64,000 nucleotides of DNA from contig JAFQOT010000014.1 of NCBI GenBank assembly GCA_017403065.1, forward strand, positions 1 to 64,000. Reading direction: 5' to 3'. This document shows positions 27,031-35,548 of this stretch, piece after piece. A program made the position numbers and the translations under genes. The notes beneath the pieces were generated by a model. It worked only from the letters and a program-made list of their open reading frames with translations. It made no database searches and was not told the DNA's origin. The stretch is from Clostridia bacterium. GTDB taxonomy: Bacteria; Bacillota; Clostridia; Oscillospirales; Acutalibacteraceae. Numbering within the stretch: the first letter of the stretch is position 1; each line of letters starts with the position of its first letter.

Positions 27031-28457
27031 AAAAGGTATACTATGCGCATCCTTTAATGATATTGATGTTTGCCAAGCCCTTTTTATTTGTTCTTGTGAT
27101 ACCTTTTATACGTGGATTTTTGCAATATATTACAGATAAAAGGGTTACCAGCTTGTTGGGAATAGAGTTGTTTTTGATAATAACTATTGCTATAGTTTCG
27201 GTTTTGAAAAGCCACGCCTTTAGATTTATAATAGTAGATGATAACATAACTATAAGAAAGGGTTTTTTGATTAAAACTAAAGCTAAAATTAAATTATCTC
27301 AAATTTCCTCAATACAAAGCGAGCAAAACCCGTTAGATGCTGTGTTGGGTGCGGTAACCTACCATATTAACACCGAAGCGGGACGGAAAAACAAGCCTGA
27401 TTTTAAGTTTAAAATAAGCCTTAAGGATAGCAGAGAGATTTCTTCTATACTTTATGGTACACAGCCTAACGAAAGGGTCAGATTTTCAGCCTTGCGGGTG
27501 GCAATAATGGCGGCTACAACCTCTTCTGCCTTTACGGGAATGGTTATCGGGGTGCCTATCATTAAAAAGACAGGTGATTTGTTGGGAATAGCGCTTGACA
27601 AAATGCTTTTTGATGAAATTAACAACGTTTCTAATAAATACGCTGACTTTATACCGCCCGTTGTAAATACTGTAACCTTGATATTACTTTTAAGCTATGT
27701 TGTGGCTTTTTTATATTCGTTTTTTAAATATATGAACTTCAGACTGTTTTTAGGGGAGGATAAAACAGAAATCAGGTCGGGTCTTTTTGTGAGGAGCCGA
27801 CTGTCTTTCAGAAAAAGCTCGGTTAATAATGTGAGAATAGAGCAAACACCGTTGATGCAGCTGTTAAGGCGATATGCTATGAAGGTAAGCGTTGGTGGCT
27901 ACGGTGACAGCAAGAGTGAATCTCAGGTTGTAGTTCCTGCCGACAGGAAAAGCGAGATTTTTGAAAGCTTTAACACCTATTTTCCTTATCTAAAGCCAAA
28001 GGGAAATGAAGTTACGCCCCCACGTTCAGCCTTTACTGAGAGCCGATTTTTATTTTGGCCAATGGTATGGTTTTTAACCCTGACAGGCCTTGCAACTTGG
28101 GCTTCCATAAGGTTTGTAAACTTTGGCAGACTTATTCTTTTTACTGCCTTTATTGCTTTGGGAATAATTTTAATTTATGCCCGATTAAGTATCTACGAAT
28201 ACCACAGCTGTAAAATGCAGTTAGGCAAAACGGTTTCTGCATACAGTACCCGTTGGCTGAGGACCTATGGCCTTTGCTGTGTTAAAGAAAACGTAGGTGA
28301 AATCAAAATAAGTCGCTTTTTCAGAGATTTCGACCAAAACACCTGTCGGGTACGCATTACGGTGCGGTCTGAGGCGGCAGACAGCATAAGAATTCGTTGT
28401 CTTGACTACAAAAAAACATTAAAAGAAATCGGCGATGCCTTTAATGTTCAGGTATAA
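27027..28457 (+). CDS. PH-domain (bPH2/DUF304) membrane protein, YdbT-like
   Basis: A 476-residue membrane protein with about six hydrophobic segments and three DUF304 repeats: about 70-130 (ITIRKGFLIKTKAKIKLSQI), 245-305 (TEIRSGLFVRSRLSFRKSSV) and 390-476. This matches YdbT-type proteins. The C-terminal repeat is the least typical. Function beyond membrane association is unknown. Confidence 0.85.
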   Translation: MKKVYYAHPLMILMFAKPFLFVLVIPFIRGFLQYITDKRVTSLLGIELFLIITIAIVSVLKSHAFRFIIVDDNITIRKGFLIKTKAKIKLSQISSIQSEQNPLDAVLGAVTYHINTEAGRKNKPDFKFKISLKDSREISSILYGTQPNERVRFSALRVAIMAATTSSAFTGMVIGVPIIKKTGDLLGIALDKMLFDEINNVSNKYADFIPPVVNTVTLILLLSYVVAFLYSFFKYMNFRLFLGEDKTEIRSGLFVRSRLSFRKSSVNNVRIEQTPLMQLLRRYAMKVSVGGYGDSKSESQVVVPADRKSEIFESFNTYFPYLKPKGNEVTPPRSAFTESRFLFWPMVWFLTLTGLATWASIRFVNFGRLILFTAFIALGIILIYARLSIYEYHSCKMQLGKTVSAYSTRWLRTYGLCCVKENVGEIKISRFFRDFDQNTCRVRITVRSEAADSIRIRCLDYKKTLKEIGDAFNVQV

Positions 28458-28473
28458 TTTTTATTAAAGTGAA

Positions 28474-28518
28474 AAAACTACTAATGTTTCACGTGAAACA
28501 TTAGTAGTTTTATTTTTT
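28474..28518 (+). terminator. Terminator whose stem contains a parS site
   Basis: AAACTACTAATGTTTCAC / GTGAAACATTAGTAGTTT is a perfect 18-bp palindromic stem ending in a T-rich run. Its centre is the 16-bp parS consensus. The hairpin has almost no loop if fully paired, so it may act mainly as DNA site and partly as terminator. Confidence 0.7.
28485..28500. promoter_or_regulatory. parS: parS site 1
   Basis: TGTTTCACGTGAAACA is an exact match to the ParB/Spo0J-binding parS palindrome of Firmicutes. It lies about 560 bp before parA. Confidence 0.97.
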
Positions 28519-28533
28519 GAAGGGAACATATTT

Positions 28534-28902
28534 ATGGAAATATTTCTGAATTGTATTTATGCCTTTTTCGTAGGTGGTTTAATATGCCTTGTGGGACAAA
28601 TACTAATCGATTATACCAAGCTTACGCCTGCAAGAATACTGGTTTCTTACGTGGTAAGCGGAGTTGTGTTGACGGCTCTTGGATTTTACGAGCCTATAGT
28701 TGAATTTGCGGGTGCGGGGGCAACTGTTCCTTTAACAGGTTTTGGGTACAGTCTTGCCAAGGGAGTACAGGAGGCGGTAGCTCAATATGGGCTTGTGGGC
28801 GCCTTGTGTGGAGGCTTGACCGCCACAGCGGCAGGAATAACCGCTTCTATTGTTTTTGCGCTATTGATGGCGTCGCTTTTTAAATCAGGAGATAAAACTT
28901 AA
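28534..28902 (+). CDS. spoVAE: Stage V sporulation protein AE (SpoVAE)
   Basis: A 122-residue membrane protein with the SpoVAE hallmarks FFVGGLICLVGQILIDYTKLTPARILV (about 12-38), GFYEPIVEFAGAGATVPLTGFG (about 50-71) and a long C-terminal membrane segment. SpoVA proteins form the dipicolinate channel of spores. No spoVAC or spoVAD is adjacent, so this copy stands alone between the two parS sites. Confidence 0.92.
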   Translation: MEIFLNCIYAFFVGGLICLVGQILIDYTKLTPARILVSYVVSGVVLTALGFYEPIVEFAGAGATVPLTGFGYSLAKGVQEAVAQYGLVGALCGGLTATAAGITASIVFALLMASLFKSGDKT

Positions 28903-29004
28903 AAATAAGCAACAATTTACATTTCTTTCACCTTTACAAATTCCTTCTATATTGTTATAATGATAATAATAACGATGATTGTAGTTAGTCGAAACACTTC
29001 CAAA

Positions 29005-29020
29005 TGTTTCACGTGAAACA
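29005..29020. promoter_or_regulatory. parS: parS site 2
   Basis: A second exact TGTTTCACGTGAAACA, extended to an AAATG...CATTT palindrome, about 40 bp upstream of parA. Confidence 0.97.
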
Positions 29021-29061
29021 TTTGTAAAATAATACGGGTATCAATATAGGAGGATTTGATT

Positions 29062-29832
29062 TTGGGTAAGATAATCTCCATAGTCAACCAAAAAGGCGGA
29101 GTAGGAAAAACCACCACTGCTGTAAATCTTGCATCGGGAATAGGTATATTGGGTAAAAAAGTGCTTATTGTAGATGCTGACCCACAGGGAAATACCACAA
29201 GCGGATACGGAATTAGCAAAAAAAATATTCAGCTTACTTCGTATCAGCTGCTTATAGGCAAGGCGACGGCAGAAAACGCCGCGATTAAAACAAAATTTAA
29301 AAATGTGGATATAGTGCCATCTTCTATGGATTTAGCCGCCGCAGAGGTGGATTTAATTGAGCTGGACAACCGCGAAGCCCAATTAAAAATGGCTCTTTCG
29401 GGTGTGAGAGAAAAGTACGACTACATATTTATTGACTGCCCGCCATCCTTGGGATTGATTTCAATTAACGCACTTAATGCCAGCGATACGGTTTTGGTTC
29501 CTATTCAATGCGAATATTACGCTTTGGAGGGACTTTCACAGTTGATGGCTACGGTGCGACAGGTTAAAAGGCTTTATAATCCTACCCTTGAGATCGAGGG
29601 AATTGTGCTTACTATGTATGACGGCAGATTAAACCTTACACAACAGGTTGTTGAGGAAATAAAAAAATATTTCGCAAGCAAGCTTTATAAAACAGCAATT
29701 CCTCGCGCGGTCCGTCTGTCTGAGGCACCAAGCTATGGTATGCCTATACAATATTACGATAAACGCTCAAAAGGAGCGTCGGCATATAACGATTTGGCAA
29801 AGGAATTTTTGAAAAAGAACAGGAGAGTTTAA
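29062..29832 (+). CDS. parA: Chromosome-partitioning ATPase ParA/Soj
   Basis: A 256-residue ParA ATPase with deviant Walker A KGGVGKTTTAVNLA (about 12-25), Walker B IFIDCPPSLG and the typical C-terminus with AIPRAVRLSEAPSYGMPIQYYD. I start at the TTG at 29062 because AGGAGG (29048-29053) is then at 8-base distance; an in-frame TTG at 29056 would be only 2 bases away. Works with ParB and the two parS sites upstream. Confidence 0.96.
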   Translation: MGKIISIVNQKGGVGKTTTAVNLASGIGILGKKVLIVDADPQGNTTSGYGISKKNIQLTSYQLLIGKATAENAAIKTKFKNVDIVPSSMDLAAAEVDLIELDNREAQLKMALSGVREKYDYIFIDCPPSLGLISINALNASDTVLVPIQCEYYALEGLSQLMATVRQVKRLYNPTLEIEGIVLTMYDGRLNLTQQVVEEIKKYFASKLYKTAIPRAVRLSEAPSYGMPIQYYDKRSKGASAYNDLAKEFLKKNRRV

Positions 29833-29833
29833 T

Positions 29834-30679
29834 ATGGCTTTAAAAAGAGGACTCGGCAGAGGTATGGATTCCCTTATGAATGATAATTCTATCGACGAGG
29901 GAGGCTCTGTCACCGTTAATATAAACGAAATCGAGCCTAACCGAAATCAGCCAAGAAAAGACTTTGACGAGGGCGCATTAAACGACCTTGCGAACAGTAT
30001 CGCTGAACACGGTCTTATACAACCTATTGTGGTTAGACCTACAATAGACGGCAGATATATGATTATTGCAGGGGAAAGACGTTGGCGCGCTTGTCGGATT
30101 GCGGGTCTGAATAATGTGCCTGTAATTATAAAGGCTACCGACGATAAAACCCTTATGGAGTTAGCTTTAATCGAAAATTTACAGCGCGAAGATTTAAACC
30201 CTGTGGAAGAAGCCTTAGGCTTTAAGGCTTTGATAGACGATTTTGGTCTTACCCAAGAGGAATTAGCCGCAAGAATGGGCAAATCAAGAAGCGCAGTTAC
30301 CAACGCTTTAAGGCTTTTGAATTTAAAAGAGGCTGAATTAGATGCATTAAGAAAAGGTGAAATATCGGCAGGTCACGCCAGAGCTATTCTTTCCTGTGAA
30401 AACGATGAAATGCGGGCGAGAATGTTGGCGTTGGCTATAGAGGGCGCATCGGTAAGAGAGCTCGAAAAAATGTCTAACCTCGGAAAAAAAGCCCCAAAAA
30501 GCAAAAAAGCCTCGTCTTTAAAGCCTAATTTTTACAGCGAGGTAGAGCTTTCACTTAAAAACGAAATGCACCGCAAGGTACAGGTAAAGTCTACAGGCAA
30601 GGGCAAAGGCACAATAACAATAGAATTTTTCAGCGATAAAGAGCTTACAGAGTTTGCTAAGAAATTGGCAGGAGAATAA
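29834..30679 (+). CDS. parB: Chromosome-partitioning protein ParB/Spo0J
   Basis: A 281-residue CTP-dependent ParB clamp. N-terminal ParB/Srx domain with GERRWRACRIAGLNNVPVI (about 76-94) and LIENLQREDLNPVEEALGF (about 112-130), HTH core with TQEELAARMGKSRSAVTNALRLL (about 138-160) and C-terminal dimerisation region. Two bases separate it from parA. The terminator after it closes the operon. Confidence 0.96.
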   Translation: MALKRGLGRGMDSLMNDNSIDEGGSVTVNINEIEPNRNQPRKDFDEGALNDLANSIAEHGLIQPIVVRPTIDGRYMIIAGERRWRACRIAGLNNVPVIIKATDDKTLMELALIENLQREDLNPVEEALGFKALIDDFGLTQEELAARMGKSRSAVTNALRLLNLKEAELDALRKGEISAGHARAILSCENDEMRARMLALAIEGASVRELEKMSNLGKKAPKSKKASSLKPNFYSEVELSLKNEMHRKVQVKSTGKGKGTITIEFFSDKELTEFAKKLAGE

Positions 30680-30682
30680 AGC

Positions 30683-30718
30683 AAAACACCCCAGATTTTA
30701 CAAATCTGAGGTGTTTTT
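30683..30718. terminator. Terminator after parB
   Basis: AAACACCCCAGATTT / AAATCTGAGGTGTTTTT hairpin between convergent parB and the flavodiiron gene. Confidence 0.85.
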
Positions 30719-30737
30719 AATTTACTTTTTAAGAGTT

Positions 30738-31934
30738 TTAAATGCTTCCGGCTATATTGTTCGCCAAATCAGCAAGGCTTTCTAATTGGATTTCTTTTAA
30801 GGAGGATTTAACTGTAACGGTGGGCTCTAAAATCGTGGAGTTTTTAAGATTTGACACGGTTTCTTTCATAATTTTTGCCGCAAGAGGACCCCAGGAGCCG
30901 TTTTCTATAAACCCAAAGGTACGGCCGCTTAAATTGTGAGCCTTTATTTCAGACAAAAGCTGCTCCATAGAGGTGAACAAGCCGCCGTTATAGGTTGGAG
31001 CCGCTAAAATTACGTGGCTACATCTGAAGCATTGGGAAAGAATTTCGGAATAATGGGTTACCGAAGTGTCGTACATATTAACCCTTATGCCTTTTTCAGC
31101 TAAAAGATTAGCTAAAATTTGAGCCGCATTTTCTGTGTTGCCGTAAATAGAAGCGTATGCAATTACAACCTCTTTGTCTTCAGGTGTGTAGGTTGCCCAT
31201 TTTAAATATTTTTCAATGATTTTGTTTAAGTCTTTACGGAAAATCGGTCCGTGCAGGGCGCAAATCATAGAAATATCAAGACTTTCCGCCTTTTTAAGTA
31301 AAGCGCTTACCTGTGGTCCGTATTTTCCTACGATGTTTGTGTAATAGCGGCGAGCCTCGTCAATGCCTTTGTTGAAAAAATCGGTTTCGTCGGCAAATAA
31401 ATTGCCTGAAAGAGCGCCGAAGGTACCAAAAGCATCGGCAGAATAAAGAACTTTATCAAGGCTGTCGTAGGTGACCATAACCTCAGGCCAATGCACCATA
31501 GGAGCAAAATAAAAGCTAAAGGTGTGGGAGCCTGTATTTAAAATGTCACCTTCGTTAACAATCAAAAATTGGTCTTCATAACAGGCGTGGCAAAACTGCA
31601 AAATCAAGCCCTTGGATTTTTGATTGCATACAATTTTGACTTGGGGATATTTTGAAATAAGCTCGTCAATCATTGCGCTGTGGTCAGGCTCCATATGATT
31701 TATGATTAAATAATCCAATGTCCTGCCTTTTAAAAGAGCAGAAATATTTTCAAAATAGGTTTTAGCCACCGATTTGTCAACTGTGTCTAAAACAACGGTT
31801 TTCTTGTCATCAACAAAATAAGAATTATAGGAAATACCGTATGGAACTGGGTATGCCGATTCAAAAAGGGAAATACGGCGGTCGTTAGCGCCGATATAGT
31901 ACATATCGTTGGTAATTTTTCTGTATTGAAACAT
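30738..31934 (-). CDS. A-type flavodiiron protein (FprA family)
   Basis: A 398-residue flavodiiron protein reducing O2 to water (or NO to N2O). N-terminal metallo-beta-lactamase-like domain with the diiron ligands in NHMEPDHSA (about 79-87), a distal His in MVHWPEVM and ALHGPIFR (about 225). C-terminal flavodoxin domain with FMN loop AYASIYGNTENAA (about 258-270). No extra rubredoxin domain. The electron donor may be the rubredoxin/flavin reductase pair at about 55 kb. Confidence 0.94.
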   Translation of the reverse strand: MFQYRKITNDMYYIGANDRRISLFESAYPVPYGISYNSYFVDDKKTVVLDTVDKSVAKTYFENISALLKGRTLDYLIINHMEPDHSAMIDELISKYPQVKIVCNQKSKGLILQFCHACYEDQFLIVNEGDILNTGSHTFSFYFAPMVHWPEVMVTYDSLDKVLYSADAFGTFGALSGNLFADETDFFNKGIDEARRYYTNIVGKYGPQVSALLKKAESLDISMICALHGPIFRKDLNKIIEKYLKWATYTPEDKEVVIAYASIYGNTENAAQILANLLAEKGIRVNMYDTSVTHYSEILSQCFRCSHVILAAPTYNGGLFTSMEQLLSEIKAHNLSGRTFGFIENGSWGPLAAKIMKETVSNLKNSTILEPTVTVKSSLKEIQLESLADLANNIAGSI

Positions 31935-31947
31935 TTTTTATTCCTTT

Positions 31948-32730
31948 CTATTGTAATTTTATACTTATTTCTCCTGAGGAGAGATATTCTTCCTCTCCGT
32001 CAGGATATTTTACTAAAAGACGGCAGTTATCGTCAATACTTAAGGCTACGGCATTAAGAGATTTACCGTTTTTTAAAACCTCAATTTCTTTGTTTACCGC
32101 TATAGAACGCTTTTTATAATCATCTAAAAAGGCTTTTTCTTCATAACTACTTAAAATTTCGAAAAAAGCTGTGATTATTTCGGCTGAAAGGCGATTGCGC
32201 AAATTTCTTTTCTTTTTGTGGAAAACATAGGTTGCAATATCTTTGATTTCGGAGGAAAAATCCTCCTTCGGTCTATAAATATTTGCACCTATTCCTATTA
32301 TAACCCAGTCAAAATAACCTTTTTGGTTTACGCTGCCCGATGTTAAAATACCGCAAAACTTTTTCTTATCTATCAAAAGGTCGTTTACCCATTTGATTTG
32401 AACTTCCCTTTGGGAAAGCTTTTCTACCGCCTTTGCTACGGCAACTGCAGCCGCGGCGGTTATTGTTACCCCCTTGTCTGCGGGTATAGAGGGCTTTGCT
32501 AAAATACTCATATATATGCCTGTGCCTTTTGGGGAATAAAATTTTCGGTTAAATCTTCCTGTGCCGTCGGTTTGACTGTCGGCAATTACGACCGTACCCT
32601 CAGCCGCGCCCTTTAAGGCAGACTGTTTTAAATAAGTATTGGTTGAATTTACTGATTTCAACACCTTTATATCAAACTTATTATCACATAAAAGCCTTTT
32701 TATTTTTCTTTTAGAAAGCCTGTCGTTCAT
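31948..32730 (-). CDS. birA: Biotin--[acetyl-CoA-carboxylase] ligase, no regulatory HTH
   Basis: A 260-residue biotin protein ligase. The catalytic segment GTGRFNRKFYSPKGTGIYMSI (about 56-76) replaces the usual GRGRxGR loop with GTGRFNR. VQIKWVNDLLIDKKKFCGILT (about 107-127) binds biotin. Only about 20 residues precede the catalytic domain, so the DNA-binding domain of class II BirA is missing. It should biotinylate carboxyl carrier proteins but not repress transcription. Confidence 0.9.
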   Translation of the reverse strand: MNDRLSKRKIKRLLCDNKFDIKVLKSVNSTNTYLKQSALKGAAEGTVVIADSQTDGTGRFNRKFYSPKGTGIYMSILAKPSIPADKGVTITAAAAVAVAKAVEKLSQREVQIKWVNDLLIDKKKFCGILTSGSVNQKGYFDWVIIGIGANIYRPKEDFSSEIKDIATYVFHKKKRNLRNRLSAEIITAFFEILSSYEEKAFLDDYKKRSIAVNKEIEVLKNGKSLNAVALSIDDNCRLLVKYPDGEEEYLSSGEISIKLQ

Positions 32731-32896
32731 ATTATCACTGCCTTGCTTTGCGTGTGGAATATTTAAACACGCCTTAATAAAAGGGGCTTAACGCTTATAT
32801 AGATTATAACAGAGGGTATACGCCATTTCAAGTGAAAAAATAATACAAAAAAGTCTTGAAAAGGGAAAGAATATGTGATAGTATATAATCGTATTT

Positions 32897-32972
32897 GGGG
32901 GTATAGCTCAGCTGGGAGAGCGCTTGACTGGCAGTCAAGAGGTCAGCGGTTCGATCCCGCTTATCTCCACCA
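32897..32972 (+). tRNA. tRNA-Ala (anticodon GGC)
   Basis: A 76-nt gene with acceptor GGGGGTA / TATCTCC, D-arm with TAGCTCAGCTGGGAGAGC, anticodon stem-loop CTTGA CTGGCAG TCAAG (GGC) and T-arm AGCGG TTCGATC CCGCT. CCA is encoded. Three G-T wobble pairs weaken the acceptor and T-stem, but all arms form. Confidence 0.95.
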
Positions 32973-32976
32973 AAAC

Positions 32977-33017
32977 GAAAATCCTGTCGACTGCAAGTTG
33001 ATAGGGTTTTTTGTTTT
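32977..33017 (+). terminator. tRNA-Ala terminator (shared module)
   Basis: AAAATCCTGTCGAC / GTTGATAGGGTTTT hairpin with a T-run, directly after CCA. The same sequence, with a few changes, follows the tmRNA on the minus strand at 59526-59570. Confidence 0.85.
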
Positions 33018-33339
33018 GTATTATTCACTATTCATTATTCAGTATTCATCATTCATTAAAACGGATTTTCGTAATGAATAATGAATAATTTCGGTGATGG
33101 CTTTGCCTTGATATTTAAATCAAAAAGCTTTGCTTTAAAAAGGTATAAATTACCCTTTCAGGCGCGTAAAAACAGGAAATCTACAGACGAAAATCTGTGG
33201 ATTTTTTTATTTTTAAAAATTTTTCAAAACAAAAGGTTTACAAAAAGCCGTATCTTTACTTTCTTAAGTGTGAAAGGACAGCTCACCAAAGCAAAAAACA
33301 AAAAGGGCTGTCACATTAAAAAGAAAGGAAAAAGGTAAA
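33018..33339. repeat. TATTATTCACTATTC repeat and gene-free stretch after tRNA-Ala
   Basis: Positions 33019-33056 carry TATTATTCACTATTCATTATTC-type units, and 33073-33090 the inverted form (AATGAATAATGAATAATT). The remainder is AT-rich sequence without a recognisable gene. An 85-codon open frame here overlaps the repeat and has no family resemblance. A possible [15 protein letters not shown] lies directly before the phage-like gene at 33340. Confidence 0.5.
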
Positions 33340-34443
33340 ATGATTGAAATTGAAGTTTTAGAAGACGGGAGGCTAATTCACGAAAACAGCGCTGTATCTG
33401 ACGGAAATAAGTTCGAAACTATTAAATTCAGATTTCCGTTTTCGTGGGAGGGCTATACCAAAACGGTGGTTTTTAAAAATTCCACAGGGGTTTACAATGT
33501 AATTCTCGATATAGCGAGCGATTTGTGTTACAGCTATAATGAGTGCTACATTCCTCACGAGGTGTTGACGGCAGAGGGCTTTAAGGTCTCGGTTTTCGGG
33601 GTTAAAGGTGACAGTATTGCCACCAGCGAGGAGGACGAGATTGTTGTCAAGCAAAGCGGATATGCCCGAGGTCAGTCTCCGGCAGATTTTACCCAGACCG
33701 AATATGAGCAGCTATTAAATATAGCCAATGACACAAAGTATATTGCTCAGTCGGTACGTGATGACGCGGACAGAGGTTTATTCCACGGCATAAGAGGTCA
33801 AAAGGGCGAAAAAGGAGATCCGGGCGTTTCGGGTGTTTATGTTGGAAGCGGCGATATGCCAGAGGGCTATAATGTGCAAATTGACCCTGACGGCAACTCT
33901 GTAAGTGTGGATTTTCAATATAATCCAAAAAGTGAAAATGCACAAAGCGGTACGGCAGTATCAGAGGCTATATCAGATGCTAAGGATTACACCGACCAAG
34001 CTATTTTAGAGCTTAAGTTATCAGAAAAAATGGAATTGTTAAAGCAGGCTGCAGTCTTAGCCGCCCATCCTGTAGGCTCATATTATTGGAGCTCAGACGC
34101 CACAAGCCCTGAAGATTTATTCGGCGGTGAGTGGGAAGCGGTAAAAGATAAATTTATACTTGCCGCAGGCGACAGCTACACAGCAGGTCAAACAGGCGGT
34201 GAAGCAGAGCATACCCTTACAGTTGACGAAATGCCAGGCCACAGTCACAATGTAGTTTCTTCATCAGATTCTTTGCGTCTTGTTTTAAACCAAATTGGCA
34301 CAGGGGTAGGGTCTTATGCTTACGCAGACAGATTGGGTAATGGATATTATAATGCTTGGATAACTGACGTCAGAGGCGGCGACCAAGCTCACAACAATAT
34401 GCCGCCTTATGAAGTGGCGTACTGCTGGAAACGAATAAATTAA
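33340..34443 (+). CDS. Phage tail-fibre/baseplate-like protein with collagen-like stretch
   Basis: A 367-residue protein without signal peptide. Residues 1-115 resemble the N-terminal domain of clostridial phage baseplate/upper fibre proteins (EVLEDGRLIHENSAVSDGNK). A short Gly-X-Y collagen-like stretch RGQKGEKGDPGVSG (about 154-167) follows, then a helical segment (about 205-245). The C-terminus has the tail-collar-type end (HPVGSYYWSSDATSPEDLFGGEW, about 245-267; DEMPGHSHN; HNNMPPYEVAYCWKR). It sits with one similar gene next to tRNA-Ala; no terminase, capsid, portal or integrase gene is near. A remnant or an isolated transferred module is likely. Confidence 0.75.
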   Translation: MIEIEVLEDGRLIHENSAVSDGNKFETIKFRFPFSWEGYTKTVVFKNSTGVYNVILDIASDLCYSYNECYIPHEVLTAEGFKVSVFGVKGDSIATSEEDEIVVKQSGYARGQSPADFTQTEYEQLLNIANDTKYIAQSVRDDADRGLFHGIRGQKGEKGDPGVSGVYVGSGDMPEGYNVQIDPDGNSVSVDFQYNPKSENAQSGTAVSEAISDAKDYTDQAILELKLSEKMELLKQAAVLAAHPVGSYYWSSDATSPEDLFGGEWEAVKDKFILAAGDSYTAGQTGGEAEHTLTVDEMPGHSHNVVSSSDSLRLVLNQIGTGVGSYAYADRLGNGYYNAWITDVRGGDQAHNNMPPYEVAYCWKRIN

Positions 34444-34456
34444 AGGGAGAAAAAAT

Positions 34457-35371
34457 ATGTCAGTTTTAAAAATAAGAGATGAAAACGGAAAGGTTATTGA
34501 GGTTGCCTGTATTAAGGGTGATCAGGGTATTAAAGGAGAGAAGGGCGACCCAGGCGAAATAACCGAAAATTATGCCCACAAAACCTTTGCGCCTGTAATA
34601 CGTAATACCGTAATAGGAAGCGCGGTAGCAGTGAGCGATATGTCCCCCATTGAGCAGGAGCTTGATATTAAACTTACGAGTGCTACAGTCATTGATTTTT
34701 CCACCGTCACTGTGAACAGATGGGGAAAAAACATATTTACCTCTCAGGGAAGAAATGAGACTAATTTCGGCGCTTATGCGAATACGACACAAAGGGCTAT
34801 AAAAGAAAACGGCATATACGTCGGTTTGGCGTGCAATAATTATTATCAGCCGTACAACATTGCCGACTATGATACAAGTAACCCTCAGTCCATTAAAATA
34901 AATTCAAGAGCCGTATCGGAGTATGGTATCGGCTTTAATTTCAGGGTAAATCCTGACGAGGTTTACACCTTAAGTATGGGAAATTTTGACAGCAAAAAGC
35001 ACGAGCTGGTTTTATCTTTTTATACCCAAGGCGGCGGCCATATATCTTATGTAAACCTAACAGAAAGTGGCTATGTGACAGCAAAAGCTCCTCAAGATGC
35101 TTTTTGGATGATGGCAATATTGGTTTCAAAGGTGGCGGGCGAGGATGTTTTTTTTAAGAATGTTATGCTTGAATTAGCTTCACAGCCTACTCAATACGAA
35201 GCTTGCAAAAAAGTGCAAACCGCTGTAGCTTATAAAGACGGCACGGTTGAGGGGATTACGGGGCTGTATGCAAACACCACCTTGTTTACAGATGACAATG
35301 AGGTTTTAATAAATCTTACCTACAATGCCGACACCAAGCTTTATATCGATAACAAGCTTTCTAAAATTTAA
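34457..35371 (+). CDS. Phage-fibre-like protein with collagen-like stretch
   Basis: A 304-residue protein 13 bp after the previous fibre-like gene, with AGGGAGA before its ATG. The N-terminus SVLKIRDENGKVIEVACIKGDQGIKGEKGDPGEI contains a four-triplet Gly-X-Y stretch (about 20-32). The rest is beta-rich; the segment about 85-240 (RWGKNIFTSQGRNETNFG, VFFKNVMLELASQPTQYEACK) resembles the carbohydrate-binding-like domains common in siphophage structural proteins. The binding target is unknown. Confidence 0.65.
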   Translation: MSVLKIRDENGKVIEVACIKGDQGIKGEKGDPGEITENYAHKTFAPVIRNTVIGSAVAVSDMSPIEQELDIKLTSATVIDFSTVTVNRWGKNIFTSQGRNETNFGAYANTTQRAIKENGIYVGLACNNYYQPYNIADYDTSNPQSIKINSRAVSEYGIGFNFRVNPDEVYTLSMGNFDSKKHELVLSFYTQGGGHISYVNLTESGYVTAKAPQDAFWMMAILVSKVAGEDVFFKNVMLELASQPTQYEACKKVQTAVAYKDGTVEGITGLYANTTLFTDDNEVLINLTYNADTKLYIDNKLSKI

Positions 35372-35399
35372 TATTTTGACCGAAAAGCCGCACAGATTC

Positions 35400-35500
35400 T
35401 GTTTTTTTGAAGGAAGCTCAAATATAACCGTGAAGAAATAGAAATTGCCGCAAGGCGAATAAAAACGAGGCACACTTCCTTACGGAGTGTGCCTCGTTTG
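35400..35500. repeat. GNRA-hairpin repeat element with terminator-like palindrome
   Basis: AAATATAACCGTGAAGAAATAGAAATTGCCGCAAGGCGAATAAAAAC-type sequence (about 35420-35465) is followed by the palindrome AAACGAGGCACACT / AGTGTGCCTCGTTT (35463-35499). A clearly related copy lies at about 45700-45775. It terminates the phage-like unit or is a mobile repeat. Confidence 0.55.
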
Positions 35501-35513
35501 TACGGTTTTTTTG

Positions 35514-35542
35514 TTGACAACTATTATATTGTATGATAAAAT
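35514..35542 (+). promoter_or_regulatory. Consensus promoter in the gap before sigG
   Basis: TTGACA (35514-35519) and TAAAAT (35537-35542) are 17 bp apart. No gene follows on the plus strand before a strong terminator at 35600-35629. Confidence 0.6.
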
Positions 35543-35548
35543 TTATGA

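Noticed and set aside
33081..33338. 85-codon open frame after tRNA-Ala
   Set aside because: It starts inside the repeat tract, has low-complexity Lys/Phe composition and no RBS.
33340..35371. Complete prophage at tRNA-Ala
   Set aside because: Only two fibre-like genes are present; no integrase, terminase, capsid or lysis gene and no direct repeat of the tRNA end to the right.
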